Assembly: GCA_028554795.2 (NCBI GenBank)
Contig: CM068831.1
Span: 33,778,644-33,842,643, forward strand
DNA from: Sinohyriopsis cumingii
Lineage: Eukaryota; Mollusca; Bivalvia; Unionida; Unionidae
Direction of reading: 5' to 3'
Length of the DNA stretch: 64,000 bases
Shown: positions 1 to 12,460 of the stretch, piece by piece
Layout: each line of letters starts with the position of its first letter
Position numbering within the stretch: position 1 is the first letter of the stretch
The notes under the pieces: model-generated
Told to the model about the DNA's origin: nothing
Database searches by the model: none
Seen by the model: only the letters and a program-made list of their open reading frames with translations
Program-made: the position numbers and the translations under genes

Positions 1-896
1 AAAACAGAATACGGATTGGTTTCAAAATGTTCTGTTTGCCACACAAATTTCGTTTTATCTGTCAATTTAATGCCATGTTCAAAATAACAAGATTGAGATG
101 TTTTAGAAACAATGACCGTTGAGTTTTTCTTGATTTCTTCTTACCATTACTGACTCGTAAGACAACAATTTCAACTTAAATTAAAGACTTGAGTCCAGGT
201 TTCCAAAACGAGAGGTTGGAAAAGCTCATTCTTTGCAAAACAGGCAAAACCATATTTATGTTAATTTTACTCCTTTCCTTTCCATAGACTGGACAGAGTA
301 TTTAAGTCACTTATTGGTAAGATGCCTCGTTCAACTAGAGATGGATGATTTACACGTAATGACAAGGTTCATGCTTTGTGATTGATGATGATGATGGGGT
401 AGTGGGTCTCGGAATGAGTTTTAACTTTATTTCTTAAGTTAGTGTTTTTCTTTTATCTTATGATTGAAACCATATAGTACGTAATATATTAAATATTCTA
501 GAGCCATCTCATTTAGAATCTTTTCATTAATATTTCAATTCAAATTAGTTTAATTCACTGTAAGGAACATCTATATTTTGGCAAATTAAATATTTTATTT
601 ACAAAAATAACACACAGCCATTACAACTAGAGACATTTAAATAATGATTTGTGATGTTAAAGTCTGAATATTAACTTGTATTTTATAACATTTACTGTTG
701 AACGTATTTGTTCGAGTTTACCACTTTATTAGTACTCACGCATTCTTACCAATGTTATTATCCAGTTCTCTATATTAACACTGCAGAGCTGTCTCATAAT
801 TCGGAACAATATTTCACATCTATGGTGTTAATCAAATATCATCTTTCACGAATTCATGTTCTGGAGGAAAAATAGTACAATGAACTCTTAATATAC
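1..896. other. Region 3' of the copy A transmembrane exon, no assignable exon
   Basis: AT-rich sequence where copy A's cytoplasmic exon would be expected. It shows no similarity to the tail exon of copy B. A minus-strand reading near 290-350 ends in LSSLWKGKE and a stop, but it lacks a clear splice acceptor. Nothing else was recognised. Confidence 0.4.
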
Positions 897-995
897 CTCT
901 CCATGTTCGATGTTTCCGCAAGGCAGTGATAACCAGGAAAGACGATAGTAATGTTATCATTAGTGCAGAGATTAGAAGTCCAATTCCAGTCGTCT
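897..995 (-). CDS. Ig receptor copy A, exon 5: transmembrane segment
   Basis: This 99-nt exon is preceded by a TTTCCTTACAG acceptor and followed by a GTATAT donor. It enters and leaves in phase 1, matching the stalk exon. It encodes a short ETTGIG lead, about 20 hydrophobic residues (beginning LLISALMITLL), then the basic stop-transfer stretch RKHRTWR. That is the layout of a type I membrane protein: the Ig domains lie outside and the basic residues face the cytosol. The cytoplasmic exon or exons should lie to the left. None with a convincing acceptor was found in 1-890, so the tail may be outside the window. Confidence 0.72.
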
Positions 996-1649
996 CTGTA
1001 AGGAAATAAATGTGTACTAGTATTGCAGACATAATATATAATATCAAAACCATACAATCATACTATAATTAATCATACCGAAAAACATACATGCTTCCGT
1101 ACGGATATGCCGACACATACATTTAAAGAGACCCATACAAGCATATACAGAAAAAAACACATATATGCATACATACAAACATATAGACAAACATGGATAT
1201 ACACATATAGTTTGATTGGTGCACCGATTCAATGACTGGTCCGTACAAACTATTCCTTCTATCAGATTATTAATAGTTTAATATATTAAGCTTATTACAT
1301 TTATATAAGTGACCTTATTTGAATAACTACTTCCTGTAATTAGCAAGGAACAAAGATCCGATTAATAAATAATATATCACACATGCAGAAAACAAAATGT
1401 ATGCTTGCGGTAAGAAACATGCTCACTTATCCCTATTACATGCTATATGAATGATTTTTATACCTTTATTTACTGAGATTAATTATCGTTCGCGAAGGTC
1501 CCAATAATAAAATATTTTACTGACATCGATCGGATTTATTCATATTTGCAGTTATTATTACTCAGTACAAAGGTAAAAACGATGCAGCTATTCTGTTTTC
1601 ATTCGCATTTATTTTTCTTTACCTATACCTGATGAATCGTTTTGTGAAG

Positions 1650-1684
<35 letters not shown>

Positions 1685-2914
1685 GACTTTGTATAGCTCC
1701 TTATCTTTAGAAGCTCTAAGCGCTTTACAACATAAGACCGCACCTATAACAAAAAAAAAAAAAAAACATACAATGATATGATTAAATAAAACAAAGACCA
1801 TGAAATTAGAAAACATAAAAAACATGCTGAAAATATTTAAGGTACGAAACATTATTAGGTCTTTAAGTTTGTTCTTGAAGTCGACATTATATGACTATGG
1901 ACTGAACAGAAACACTACCAGGAAAACATGACATATATTGATTCTTTGCGAGGGCTTCATTTACTATGGATAATGAGTCATGGGCTCAGCAGGAGCCGTT
2001 GAAGATAATCTTACACAGAAAGGATTCTTGGTTAACAATAGACGGATCACAATAAATTGCATTATTTGCATCACTTTCCATGTTATTTAGCGCATGTGTG
2101 AGAATGCAAATTGCAACTTTTCTTTTCAAATCGTGATATTCTCGGACCAAAGCCTACAATATGACACTATGAGATATAGCCAGTAAATTATTTGTATATC
2201 TGGGAAGATAAAATGCTTTTCCTAGCTCATATTCTATGTTTACGCCAATAAGATTATTGGTTGAATCTTTCTGTCCCAGGATTTAGCGATATTTCATCAG
2301 CATTTCAGACTTTTCTGCCAAATTAATCATCATGGCTACCGCCTGACTAAGGCCTTTATCTGTTCTAATCAACTGAAACAATCCATCACTGGGTTTATGT
2401 TCTATCTTTATATTGTAATGAGCCTCATACGATGTAGTCTCTGTCTCTGTATTTTGCAGTTCTTATAGCATGATGCATGGTCATGTGTATCTACAACGAC
2501 TACGTCTCTACAGTTAGAAAACCATCGACAATATGTACATACATACATGAATTGATTGATGTACTTATTCAATGACTGATCCAACGAAATAATTCCTTCT
2601 GTCAAATGATATACAGTTTCTTCTATGACGGTAATTACATTTATATTATTGACCTTAATTGCGTAGGTGCTTCTTGTACCTGCAATTATATTACAAATTT
2701 TAAAAGCATGTTTCTACATTTTAGTATCTAGCTAAATTATCGTTCGCGAAGGACACAATAGTAAGAAATTATCAAAGACATGCAGATTAATCAGATTATG
2801 TAGTTAATGAATTAATTATATAATAAAAGAATGACTAATTTTTTTTATCTCATTGCTTATGCTGAAAAGATGAAGCCATTCTACTCAATAATTTGCTTTA
2901 CGTTTACAGCTTAC
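996..2914 (-). other. Intron 4 of copy A
   Basis: Intron between the stalk and transmembrane exons. It contains an (AAT)n tract and a 5'-truncated retroposon tail at about 1649-1860. The part from about 2750 to 2914 is similar to 59950-60101 in copy D. Similarity to D stops left of that, which marks the duplication junction discussed under findings. Confidence 0.6.
1649..1860 (-). mobile_element. 5'-truncated non-LTR retroposon 3' end with (ATT)n tail
   Basis: On the minus strand the element runs through a conserved 3' UTR containing GTAAAGCGCTTAGAGC and ends in an (ATT)n microsatellite. The same 3' end occurs at 19969-20160 and 58447-59150. The longest of these copies carries reverse-transcriptase C-terminal coding sequence, so this is a short 5'-truncated copy of that family. 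It lies in intron 4 of receptor copy A. Confidence 0.65.
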
Positions 2915-2956
2915 CTTTTACTGTGTTGGAACTGGATGTTGCAGACTGATTATTTT
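2915..2956 (-). CDS. Ig receptor copy A, exon 4: Ser/Thr stalk
   Basis: A 42-nt exon with a TTTTATCTTCAG acceptor and a GTAAGC donor, phase 1 at both ends. It encodes ENNQSATSSSNTVK, a short Ser/Thr/Asn-rich juxtamembrane stalk likely to be O-glycosylated. It is too short to see in isolation. The support comes from the nearly identical 42-nt exon in copy D at 60102-60143, which keeps both splice sites and the phase, and from the 54-nt equivalent in copy B. Confidence 0.75.
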
Positions 2957-4335
2957 CTGAAGATAAAACAAATATTTACAGATTCAGACGATACACTAAG
3001 ATAAAACCGTTCATATCCTTTCAGCAAAATACGCAATCAAGATTTCTTTCTCAGTTCATCGAACGTATATGTATTACAACCGTATCCTGGCATTATGCAC
3101 ACTTCATGAACAGAAGAGAGATTCTGTGAACCTTTATTAAACTTGTGCTTCTTAAACATGTAATTCACCCCATTCGCTCTCATGTACGTCTCCAAACATG
3201 AGGTATGTTTTACGCAGAGATTGAGACATAATGGAAGAGAGAGAGATAAAGTGTGAGAGACTTTGGCGAAACGGATGTACTGACAAACGAACATAAAAAT
3301 AGCGAGGGAGAAGGGTGTTGGTTTGCGGAGACTTGCCATAAATTTATTTGTTATTTACTGTCCCTGTTTTTCAATGCCGATCGATTAATCTGCTGTCAGA
3401 CCAACCAACACAGTGAGAGACAAAGAGAGAAATAATGTGATAATAGAGGCCTCATGACATTTTCATATTTTGAAATAATCTGTGTTTAGAACCCAATTAA
3501 AGGTATTTATATATGAAAAACTATTGCGTGAAATAGATTACTGTGTTTGTGCATCCTAACCAAGACAGTTACCGTTCAGTTTCGACCGCCTAGTGCATTT
3601 TGTTTCGTTTTTATTTGGTACACTGTAGATATATCCATGAAAAGTGTATACAAACCACTACTAAGATCCAAGCGTTTGTAGGGTTACTTGGTAAAAGTTC
3701 AGTTTCAACTGCTTTAAACACGCTCAAATTCTGGTTCTCTCTTATTCGACAGATTTCTACATATTCTGCCTCTGATGCATTGGAGAGAGAGAGAGAGAGA
3801 CAGACAGAGAGAGAGGGAGAGCGCGAGCGAGAGAGAAAAACTAGGAAATTAAATTTCCATCACAGTCTACATACTTAATTCTTTCAACGGCATTTAACAA
3901 TAAAATATCTTCACATTGCATGTGCGATTGCATTTCGTGCCTGATGATCTAAGACCGGACGGGGCGTCATTGTTTTCAGTCTGGATAGAAAAATTTATTT
4001 TGTAAATCTTTTAATTTCGAAATCATCTTTAATTATTCAATGTCTAAATGATGTCATAGCAGTAAACTGTGACAGAAAATATTCTAGATCTCCTAAAAAG
4101 CAACTGTATTATTTCGTCGGATGAAATCAAATATGGCTGTAAAATTGGTCAGCTATTCTATATAAAGGTGTTCGCGTACGGAGATTATCGGCATTTTTTT
4201 CTATTGAATGACAATAGTATGTACCACCAACATCCTCATTGAAAATTTATTACGTAGTTCCAGTGCAAGAATAGCATCTATGTAAAATTCTTTGTACAGA
4301 CAATATCTTCATAAATTTGTATGTCATACATTTAC
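2957..4335 (-). other. Intron 3 of copy A
   Basis: A 1.38-kb intron, collinear and closely similar throughout with copy D intron 3 (60144-61516), which is almost the same length. It contains a GA-rich purine tract near 3783-3837 that is also present in D near 60958-61022. No independent gene was seen. Confidence 0.65.
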
Positions 4336-4644
4336 CTTCAACGTCAATGAATATAGAATCCAAAAGGCGTCCTTTCTCATCCCATGCAAAATAACCTCCC
4401 TTGTTCAGCCATGATATGCTTGGAAAGGTGAAGGAGAATTCTCCTGTTTTCAAAGCACATTTTTCCATAACTACCGCTATTACAATATCTGTAGAGGTGC
4501 AATCTTCTTCAGTCACGTTATAAAGTAGGACAGTGTGGATATATTTCAAAGTGGCATGGTCGATCTTAACCGAAGTCGTGTTTAATTTAGGAAATATGAA
4601 TGAAAGTGTAATGCGTTGCTCTGGATGTGCTTTCAGTATGCGAC
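4336..4644 (-). CDS. Ig receptor copy A, exon 3: second Ig-like domain
   Basis: A 309-nt, phase 1-1 exon with a TTCTGTTTACAG acceptor and a GTAAAT donor. It encodes about 103 residues from SRILKAHPEQR to IFIDVEG. The beta-strand pattern and the SWLNKGGYFAWDEKGRLL block occupy the place of an Ig E-F loop and F strand, where a classical domain reads DxGxYxC. The canonical disulfide cysteines are therefore not in their usual positions; the two cysteines present are in EEDC and MEKC. N-glycosylation sequons are NTT and NVT. The C-terminal third is identical to copy D, and the N-terminal two-thirds is strongly diverged. Ig-superfamily membership is inferred from fold-like pattern and domain context. 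Confidence 0.78.
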
Positions 4645-4796
4645 CTGTAAACAGAACGAATAAGGTCATTAAAATGTCCTTGGCCTTCAATATTTGTATG
4701 AAAGATGTATTTACTTCCAAATAATTTCAAATATAATTAATGCCATGGCTTGACTTAATGTGTGTTGTGATCAAAGAAATTTACAATATATTTAAA

Positions 4797-4798
<2 letters not shown>

Positions 4799-4863
<65 letters not shown>
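4799..4863. repeat. (TA)n microsatellite
   Basis: About 32 uninterrupted TA units in intron 2 of copy A. The equivalent place in copy D (near 61990) has only a few units, so the expansion occurred after the A/D duplication. Confidence 0.95.
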
Positions 4864-4865
<2 letters not shown>

Positions 4866-5224
4866 CCCACACATAAGTATGGTATGCATGATTAATTAGT
4901 TACGATTAGTTATCATATGAGTCAGTCAGTATGAGTTTTAATAATTATCATACACTCATTCGCATTATGAATCTAAGAGACTAAGTATTCGTCGTAACAC
5001 ATTTAACTCTATACAGACAGCCACTATTATACTATGAATACATAACGATATGCGTGATATTCTTACCAGACACCGAAATTGTTCTAAATAAAATGGCGTA
5101 AATAAACAATCAAACACCAAATCATGTGGGTAAACACCTTGGAAGTTTACAATCATGAACCTATAAATAATAGCTGACCTAGTTGTTCAACCTCTAAGTC
5201 ATATAGTGCAGGCAATGCCATCCC

Positions 5225-5416
5225 TTGTTTGCTACCAGCCTCATTCCAACCCCAACAAAAAACGAAGCAACATCAAACAGAGAAGCACACACAATCTTAG
5301 CAAGACCCAACATAACACTGGCAGTTGATGCCACACGTAGAATTATAATTGCAGCAAACTGTTTACATAATCATTTTAAATCTGATTTCTGGAAGAAATG
5401 TAGTTTTAGTATTTGA
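5225..5416 (+). other. Conserved antisense open frame inside intron 2
   Basis: A 63-codon frame on the strand opposite to the receptor, beginning MFATSLIPTPTKNEATSN. It stays open with about seven amino-acid differences in the matching intron of copy D (62325-62516). It may be simply the product of a recent duplication, or a relic of a mobile-element protein. No family was recognised. Confidence 0.3.
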
Positions 5417-6262
5417 TACATTTAGGAGTCAATATCCTAGAAATCGTAATTCACTTATGTTTTCCTTTTGGGTATACATTGCAGGGATTCGTTTATCCGT
5501 ATCTTGGCTTACTCCTGCGATAATGTTTAAAAAAGGTCTTACATGTCTATAACAGATGAAAAACATGTATTAGTTTTGTTTCTCCTTTCACTTTCTGTTT
5601 ATTTCTAGAAGATGCTCATTACCGTATGATTCTCTTCTTTAACCCAATTCGAGTTTTCATTTTTATATTACATATATAACAAACTTTATCTACCTGCGTT
5701 CATGCACAAGATATGTTTTTCGTGTTTTGTCATCAGTTGAACACGCGCACTATTTTTTTATATATTATACACGAAATCATGAACACTGAATAGGCGTATA
5801 AAACATATGACAATAAATCGTGAAGGATTAGGCGATTACGAATAACAAATGATGTGTCAAAGTTTCCGTAACGAGATAAAAAATGAATCTAATGGATTCA
5901 TAATTCGCATTTCTCAATGTCTGTAGCTAATTATATAAAACACGGTGGGTTTATAAGCGTTCTTGTATTATCTTTCTAATCAGGCTAGTGAAGTTGATAT
6001 TATGATGCATAATACGTTTAAGATAAAAGCCAGGATGGATCGTCATCCACCTATGAGCGGGAATTAAGAAAAATATTTATTACGATTAGATAAAATACAA
6101 TTATTTTGACTAGTATTATTTACTTGCGTCCGGCTTATCAAGATGGGTTGTTACCTACTTAAGATCCAAGTGTTTACGTCCGTTCCGTTGTTTGGCAATC
6201 TGCTGTAGTATACATATACAGTTTTGACAAGTTGTTACTGTTGATACTAAAGGAATACTTAC

Positions 6263-6583
6263 TTGCAACAAGAACACTCGTGTTCCCTTTCTCAGTGGAA
6301 GTTGACCTTACTGTATACTTTCCGCTGTCATTGAATTTTGCATTTAGTAGCAGAAAACTGATACTAACATTGCTCCAGACGATTCTTTGTATTCGGTCTG
6401 TATAATTACTGTTAATAGAAATGTTTTCTTTTTGACCGTTCCCTGGGTTGTACAGCAGCACATTAGTGAAATGTAGATTATTGGTGTAACCAGAGAAGTT
6501 TATTTCTAGGGCAGTATTTATATCCGTTTGATGTGTATCAATATTAACGGTTGCATTATTTCCCTGAATAGTTGTCAGCTGAT
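6263..6583 (-). CDS. Ig receptor copy A, exon 2: first Ig-like domain
   Basis: A 321-nt (107-codon) phase 1-1 exon with a TTTTTTGCAG acceptor and a GTAAGT donor, the same length as in copies C and D. It encodes a V-set-like domain from DQLTTIQGNNATVN to STEKGNTSVLVA. The FNDSGKYTV block is the DSGxYxC signature of an Ig F strand with Val instead of Cys, and no B-strand Cys is present. The fold would therefore lack the usual disulfide. Several sequons are visible (NAT, NFS, NIS, NYT, NVS, NTS), suggesting a heavily glycosylated, membrane-distal recognition domain. Confidence 0.82.
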
Positions 6584-6756
6584 CTGCAAAAAATTGATTA
6601 TAAATATTGTAAGATATGCTAAAAACAAGATAACAGTATAATTTCGTTATCTTTTCACATCGTAACAAACATAATCATACAAGTAGTATCATTCAGATAG
6701 GAATTTAAACACAAAAAAGGTCATGCCTTCAATTATGCTTTGTTCGTCCATGCTTG

Positions 6757-6795
6757 CATACGTACATACATGCATACATACATACATACATACAT
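6757..6795. repeat. (CATA)n microsatellite in intron 1
   Basis: Tetranucleotide repeat about 170 bp upstream of the Ig1 exon. It is present at the equivalent place in copy C (57705-57776) and copy D (63843-63883), so it predates the duplications. Confidence 0.9.
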
Positions 6796-7294
6796 TAATG
6801 CATGCACACATACACATATGCCAGTTGGGGATATATTATCCATTCAATGTCGATGGAATAGGGATCTTACATTACCTAAGAACATTTGTAAGAGACTAAA
6901 ATTATGCCAAGTTCATATCAGATTAAATATATGAATGATTTTCGCACACCTTTCTTTTGACTCTTTCATAGATCCAAATACTTACCTCCATTTACTCAAA
7001 TTATAACTTAAGAAAACTATGCATTTTTTTTTTCTTTCTTTCTAGGATCACTTTCAACCGCTAAGGTGTCTCGAAATGCTTATTTTTTAAAGAAAATCAA
7101 TTCTGGAAAGAATAAAGATACATTTTGCGTACTTAGTTGGATTTTAAATATCCATATGACAAATGCTATGATTTTGGTTTCGCATTCCCAATTGCAATAC
7201 AACTAGGTCTTATGGGTCTCAAACACTCGAAGTGGCCAAGGCCTTTCTCAACCGCTGAAGACAATACACACACACTCATATATCTATCTATCTA

Positions 7295-7430
<136 letters not shown>

Positions 7431-7881
7431 GGAAGGGACTAGATTGGGCCAGGAAGGTTGTACAGCTTTTCAAGTACAGGCAGATATTATTTTTTTCAAA
7501 CCATGTGCGAAATAGATATTTCTCAAAGTGTAAATTGAGTGTGTTTCTTATAAGACATTAATGTGTGGGGTTAATATTTATTTCATATCAAAATAGTATT
7601 ATCAATATTTCTTTAAATTGATGCTAGCTTCAATGTGGGTCTTCCAAAATGATTTTTCAGAATGTTTCGACTTTTGTTACTTTATAATACATTATATCTA
7701 AACACATCATTTTTCTATTGCATTAATTTGTAGTTCAAAATGTATATTTTAAGTTACCTTTATTACATGCCTTCAATATGTAATTCAGCAATCGCAGTTA
7801 TTTTTTTATCACAGAATACTGTAAATGTAATACTGTTTCGGAAACCATTCGTATATTGTACTACATTTCTATTTTACTCAC

Positions 7882-7942
7882 CTTTAGCTTGAACTATTCC
7901 ACACAACATAAGGACAGCCGATATCTTGATTAAACTACCCAT
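7882..7942 (-). CDS. Ig receptor copy A, exon 1: start codon and signal peptide
   Basis: On the minus strand the ATG at 7942-7940 opens a 61-nt coding exon that ends AAAG before a GTGAGT donor, phase 1. It encodes MGSLIKISAVLMLCGIVQAK: a short N-region, a hydrophobic core and a small-residue cleavage region (VQA), which is a classical secretory signal peptide. Joined with exon 2 it reads ...AKD-QLTT. The gene therefore encodes signal peptide, Ig1, Ig2, stalk and transmembrane segment, in all at least about 275 residues. The start was chosen because it is the first ATG in frame giving a signal peptide. An AP-1-like TGACTCA lies at 7960-7966, just upstream, but its function is only a guess. Confidence 0.78.
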
Positions 7943-8689
7943 GATTTTACACTCAACCGTGACTCAAAAAAGTGCTCCAATGGTAAGACGGTATTTACAA
8001 ATATCAACGAGTAGTGAAGTATGTGCCGGCAAGAACGTTGATTCTCGGAGACATCAGACATGCACATAGTAAATGGTAAAAATTAGTATTTGTTTACATT
8101 CTATATGTTTCATTCATAAACAAGTTCGTACTTAGTTCCACTGCAGTATCACACAAAGTTAAAATGTTGTGAGATTAACGTTGGAAAGGAAATTGTATCA
8201 CTCACAGTTGTTTATACAAATATTTTATCCTGTACAGGAATTGAAGACCCTGATAACGGATAAAGGCTCAACAATACATTGAACAAATGTCACTTGAGGA
8301 AACAATTGTTAGCACGACGGTTAATGAGGAAAGAAGGTCTTTGTTATATTGAATATTGCATTAGAGTTCTTTTGTAAGTAAAGGCAAGTGCAGGAAAACC
8401 TAAGACGTTGAAAGAAAGGAACAATCAATCTGAAGGATATGATACAGTGTAGTACTTTCACCTATGTACTACATTTTTGATTATCACGGCAGGTCAAAAA
8501 ATAGTTTTTCAGATTTCCCCCAACTTGATTCATAACAATCGCAATCGGTGCGCATTCATGATTTGTTCTAAGAGTAAGTTCACGTGCATTGAAAAGGAAA
8601 CAAATATGTTGTCCCACACTGAAGGATCATGTGTATGTTGCTTGAAGTGTGGATTATAAGCAGTGCGTGCGCTTTCTATGTGTGACTGA

Positions 8690-8739
<50 letters not shown>

Positions 8740-9458
8740 ATATGTTCACACACCTAGTTAACACCTACTACCATTATTTTTTTTTTGCATCACATCCTAG
8801 AGACGTAATTTTACATTGATGGAATACAGCAGTTGACAGGAAAATACATATTGTCATTATTCGCAAAGCGATCAAATAGGGCTGGATTTTCACCGATTGT
8901 ATTTCTGTTTGAAACTAGAAAGTCAAAAATACTTCAGAGGAATGTGAATGGGTTTCAAAGAAGAAAATCATTGTAGGCGTGAGTGAAATGATAAAACGGC
9001 TAATGTGACACATCATGCTCCGTCACACCACTTACATATCGCTTGATATTACTGTTTACACATCGCTGAAAGCGCGGCAATGTTTAGTGTATGTGTAATT
9101 AATTAATTATCAACCAAAAACTATTTTTTGTGTTCGAAAACAGATGCATGGTTGTAACATGTGATCCATATATTTTTTACACATATTATTTTTTCACTCC
9201 CATAATTTATAAATGCCATTATAAACATAATTCAGGGCAATATGTTTTGTGTTTTCAATAAACCAATGTTAGACAATTATTGGCTTGCACTTTAGTTGTA
9301 TGCTATGTACATTTGATTGGTACATGAGAGACGAAAACAATAAGCTATTAAAATATGAATAATGGATATTTTCATAGTTTATGACAGGGAAATTTATTTA
9401 GATTCGTAATGTCCTTTTACTGAGTAAACTAATGTAAAATATAATTAAAATAGAGCAT
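7943..9458. other. 5' flank of copy A
   Basis: Presumed promoter side of copy A. It is similar to the flanks of copy C (59524-59930) and copy B (about 50640-51350). No TATA box can be assigned with confidence. A TG/GA microsatellite lies at 8691-8739. No gene was recognised to 9458. Confidence 0.45.
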
Positions 9459-9756
9459 GAGTGTGTGTGTGTGTGATTTGGATTTTCAACGTAGCTTTAA
9501 CAATTGTTCAGTGATATCGCTGCGATGTCTGCATTGTGGCAGTTTTTTATGTCCAGTACTGGGCACCATGCCGCAAACACGTAGCATGATGTCCTACCCA
9601 GTAACATTATCCTGACACCAGTCCGAGCAGTCCTAACACTAACCTCCTAATGCTGATCTCCAAACGAGGCAGTTGTTAGTACCAAGACCGGGGATCGAAC
9701 CCACGACAAACCACATCCGAGGCGGACGCTCGAACCACTAGGCCATCGGAGCCGTC
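9459..9756 (-). mobile_element. tRNA-derived SINE, family 1, copy 1
   Basis: On the minus strand the element begins with a tRNA-like head carrying an A box (TGGCCTAGTGG) and a B box (GGTTCGATCCC). It continues through a core that is well conserved between copies (around the CGTAGCTTTAACAATTGTTC region as seen on the plus strand) and ends in a (CA)n tail, seen here as GTGTGT. The same family occurs at 25500-25817 and 48404-48727, with a 3' fragment at 26637-26735. No clear target-site duplication was found for this copy. Confidence 0.85.
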
Positions 9757-11588
9757 TATTATACAACAAAACTCAATGCAATGCATGCAATGCATCACAT
9801 GATACATCAACTGTAGATATAATAGAGAGAGGAAGTGAAAGCAATTAATATCAAACAATGGAATCCATTAAATAGAAGAAGTATAATGGAAATGAAATTT
9901 CAAGCTGTGCACATAACAAGAGTAGAGATGTATTATATAGAAAAAATAGTAGAGGGAGATTAACACATCATATCCAAATAGACAGTAACAAAAATATGGA
10001 AATTGAAATTTTAACAATATAAATGATTTTTTAAATTTATAGGAAAACATATTTTGTTTATTGGTTCTAATTTGGGCGATAAGTTGTTAATCTCCAATTA
10101 TCTTGATATTAAATCAAAATATTATAAACGCACAATATCCCTGTGTTAATTAAAACCACTGTACGAAAACAAAAAATAAAAATAACTAATTGTATACATT
10201 AGAATGTGTTCATTTATTTCAACTAAAGTGATTGACATTGTCTTAAATTAAGACATTGAGAATAACAAATGTGCTCAAGGCTTTTTATTCCGGACCCTGA
10301 GTTTGACTTTCACAAAAAATCTACAATTTTCCTACTGTTATTGCAAGGTGTTCAAAATAATAATATATGAGCTGAGGTTATGAGTTTCTCAAAACAAGGT
10401 GTAATTTCAAGCTCACTTCGATAATTAAAATTCAGTCCGAAAGTTCACATTTATATCATAGTTTACGAAATACATGTCTCTTTTGTCAAGAATAAAATAA
10501 CTCCCGGTATATTTTCCAGCAATTATGATACCATGTATCTCGCTTACAAAAATTCAAGTACTATTGGATGCTAACAAGACAATGCAACACCCGAGATTAG
10601 GAAATGGTGTGGCAAAATTAGTTTGATTTTGAATTCGAGGTGGCTACGTGGCTATTGCTCTTTGGTCCAAAGCATTGTAAATAGCCTCATGTATTCCAAT
10701 GAATTAACACACAACTGACCTTCATTTGACTATCCTACCACTAAGAAGAAAGCCAGTAGTAAGGACATTATCGCAATTCGCTTTGATAGGCATTGTCATA
10801 TGGCCTCCATATATTTTATTTAAGCGATTCCGATCTTCAGAGACGTTTTACTATATCCGTTTCTTATTTTACAACTTAAAAGCATTCATCTTTCTTTTTT
10901 ATAAATGCAATCCACTACAGATTTTAAATAATAGATTTAATATAAAGACGCAAGCAAATTTTACTTTCATCAGTAGTGAATACTTTCGATTATTTAAGGA
11001 TGGTAGGTCTCCAATGACGACCAATAAACTATTTCCACTCTATACGTACAGCTTTGAAGATAGCTATATACTCTTCTCAAATGTAGGTGCACATGTTCTG
11101 TGTAATAGTACAGGCCACGAATGTTAAACCAAACGTAGTATGCTTTATATATAATTTTAAATTGTTCAGATGTTTCGCTGTGCTATTGCAAATTGATGGA
11201 AATATCATCAGTTTATTTTCATGTCCAATTATTTCGGCCACCTAGGAAATAACAAATTATAATAAGAATATCGAGGCTATTTCAATACGTTTTACTTCAC
11301 ATAAATGCTCTCTTAACGAAATATATTAGTTTATGGCATTGTTTTATCCACAGTCATTCATATATTCCACATTCATTTATGAGGGAACAGTCATATGCAT
11401 CATAATCTCTAATGGCACCGTAGCAAGGCTACACACACTACACTAAATTAATAATGGTCTGTGTTCCAGTCCCATTCTAGCTTCATGGCAGCGTGACCTT
11501 AAAGTTTCATCTATTTCTTTTGGATACTATATTGATTTACTGTTCTGAAACGAAATTCTAAAATGAATGTGACACCGATTAACACAGT

Positions 11589-11645
<57 letters not shown>

Positions 11646-12168
11646 ATCATTTCCAATTGGAGGGACGAAGGATAGTTATTATTATTGGCACGGTCTGGAT
11701 CCATTCAGATTGAACATAAGTGAAAGCACTGCATAACCTTTCGCCTTCTACTTAGTACCAAAGCTTAAACGATACCACTGAATTATCCAGTAGCATGATT
11801 TCTAATAATATTTGTGAATCGGTCTTTTATAGAACCGTTATTGGTTACGCCAGTATAATATAATTAGTTACTGTCTAGTCAAGCTACTTCAATTCCGCGG
11901 GTGACAACCAGCATTAAATTATATTCAATGGTTTCGTATAGGCGATTACTTTAGTAGTCAATTTTGACTTAATACAAAATTCATAAACAAGTCATAAACA
12001 ATCTCTTTTACTCGTATAATCTTTGACAATTTATTTTGTTCACCTACTAATCTAAAAATTGTTATCAGAAAAGTGTATGTTAATTCATCAGGCGAAATTT
12101 GATACCTACAAAAGGAAATGAGTATTATTGTTCCAGTTACGCACCGTTTACCTCTGTTTGTGTGCGTG

Positions 12169-12201
<33 letters not shown>

Positions 12202-12300
12202 ATGACATAAATAATTTTAATCAGCATCATTGAATGGACTTGATGACATTAGGACAACAAAATACGATATAATCTCGTAGAGTAGTAATAATATTACTCA
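9757..12300. other. AT-rich intergenic sequence
   Basis: No recognisable gene. A 133-codon plus-strand frame at 10726-11127 has no visible family motif and low-complexity Phe/Ile/Tyr-rich composition, as expected by chance in AT-rich DNA. A (TA)n tract occupies 11590-11643 and a (GT)n tract 12159-12202. Confidence 0.5.
11590..11643. repeat. (TA)n microsatellite
   Basis: About 27 uninterrupted TA units in intergenic DNA. Confidence 0.95.
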
Positions 12301-12346
12301 TCATCTCCCTCGTCCATCTCTTTTACAGAGGAACTGTGACGACGTT

Positions 12347-12460
12347 CTTAGATATCAGCGCACTTAAAGACACTTCCTAACCGAGGCAATTTAACAGTCA
12401 GGAAGTTTCCACCTCCTGGGTACCGTCGCACGAATGTATTTCCACCATAGACGGATCTGC
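12347..12460 (-). pseudogene. Capsid-like protein fragment of a large DNA element (tentative)
   Basis: On the minus strand a short open stretch reads RRYPGGGNFLTVKLPRLG and then breaks at a stop. A reading frame one base away continues with NVVTVPL. From memory, an RRYPGG...LPRLG start followed by a V-VP strand resembles the N-terminus of capsid-type proteins of Polinton/adintovirus-like elements. That is an inference which a profile search must test. It lies just left of sequences shared with the polymerase-helicase element at 52-56 kb, which supports a mobile-element origin. Upstream minus-strand sequence to about 12600 is higher in GC than its surroundings and also looks like broken coding DNA. 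Confidence 0.35.

Larger units (their letters stand above)
4645..6262 (-). other. Intron 2 of copy A
   Basis: Intron between Ig2 and Ig1 exons. It contains a pure TA tract (4799-4863) that is absent from the matching intron of copy D. It also contains a plus-strand open reading frame of 63 codons (5225-5416) that is also open in copy D. Confidence 0.6.

Noticed and set aside
290-355. Minus-strand VNHPSLVERGILPISDLNTL frame ending in a stop, as a possible copy A tail exon
   Set aside because: No convincing splice acceptor upstream and no similarity to the copy B tail.
6757-6795. CRISPR-like array in the CATA repeats
   Set aside because: Simple tetranucleotide repeats without spacers, in eukaryotic intron sequence.
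9676-9756. Functional tRNA gene on the minus strand
   Set aside because: It is the tRNA-like head of a SINE that recurs at 25.5 and 48.4 kb.
10726-11127. 133-codon plus-strand open frame
   Set aside because: No motif, splice context or duplicate supports it; composition fits a chance frame in AT-rich DNA.
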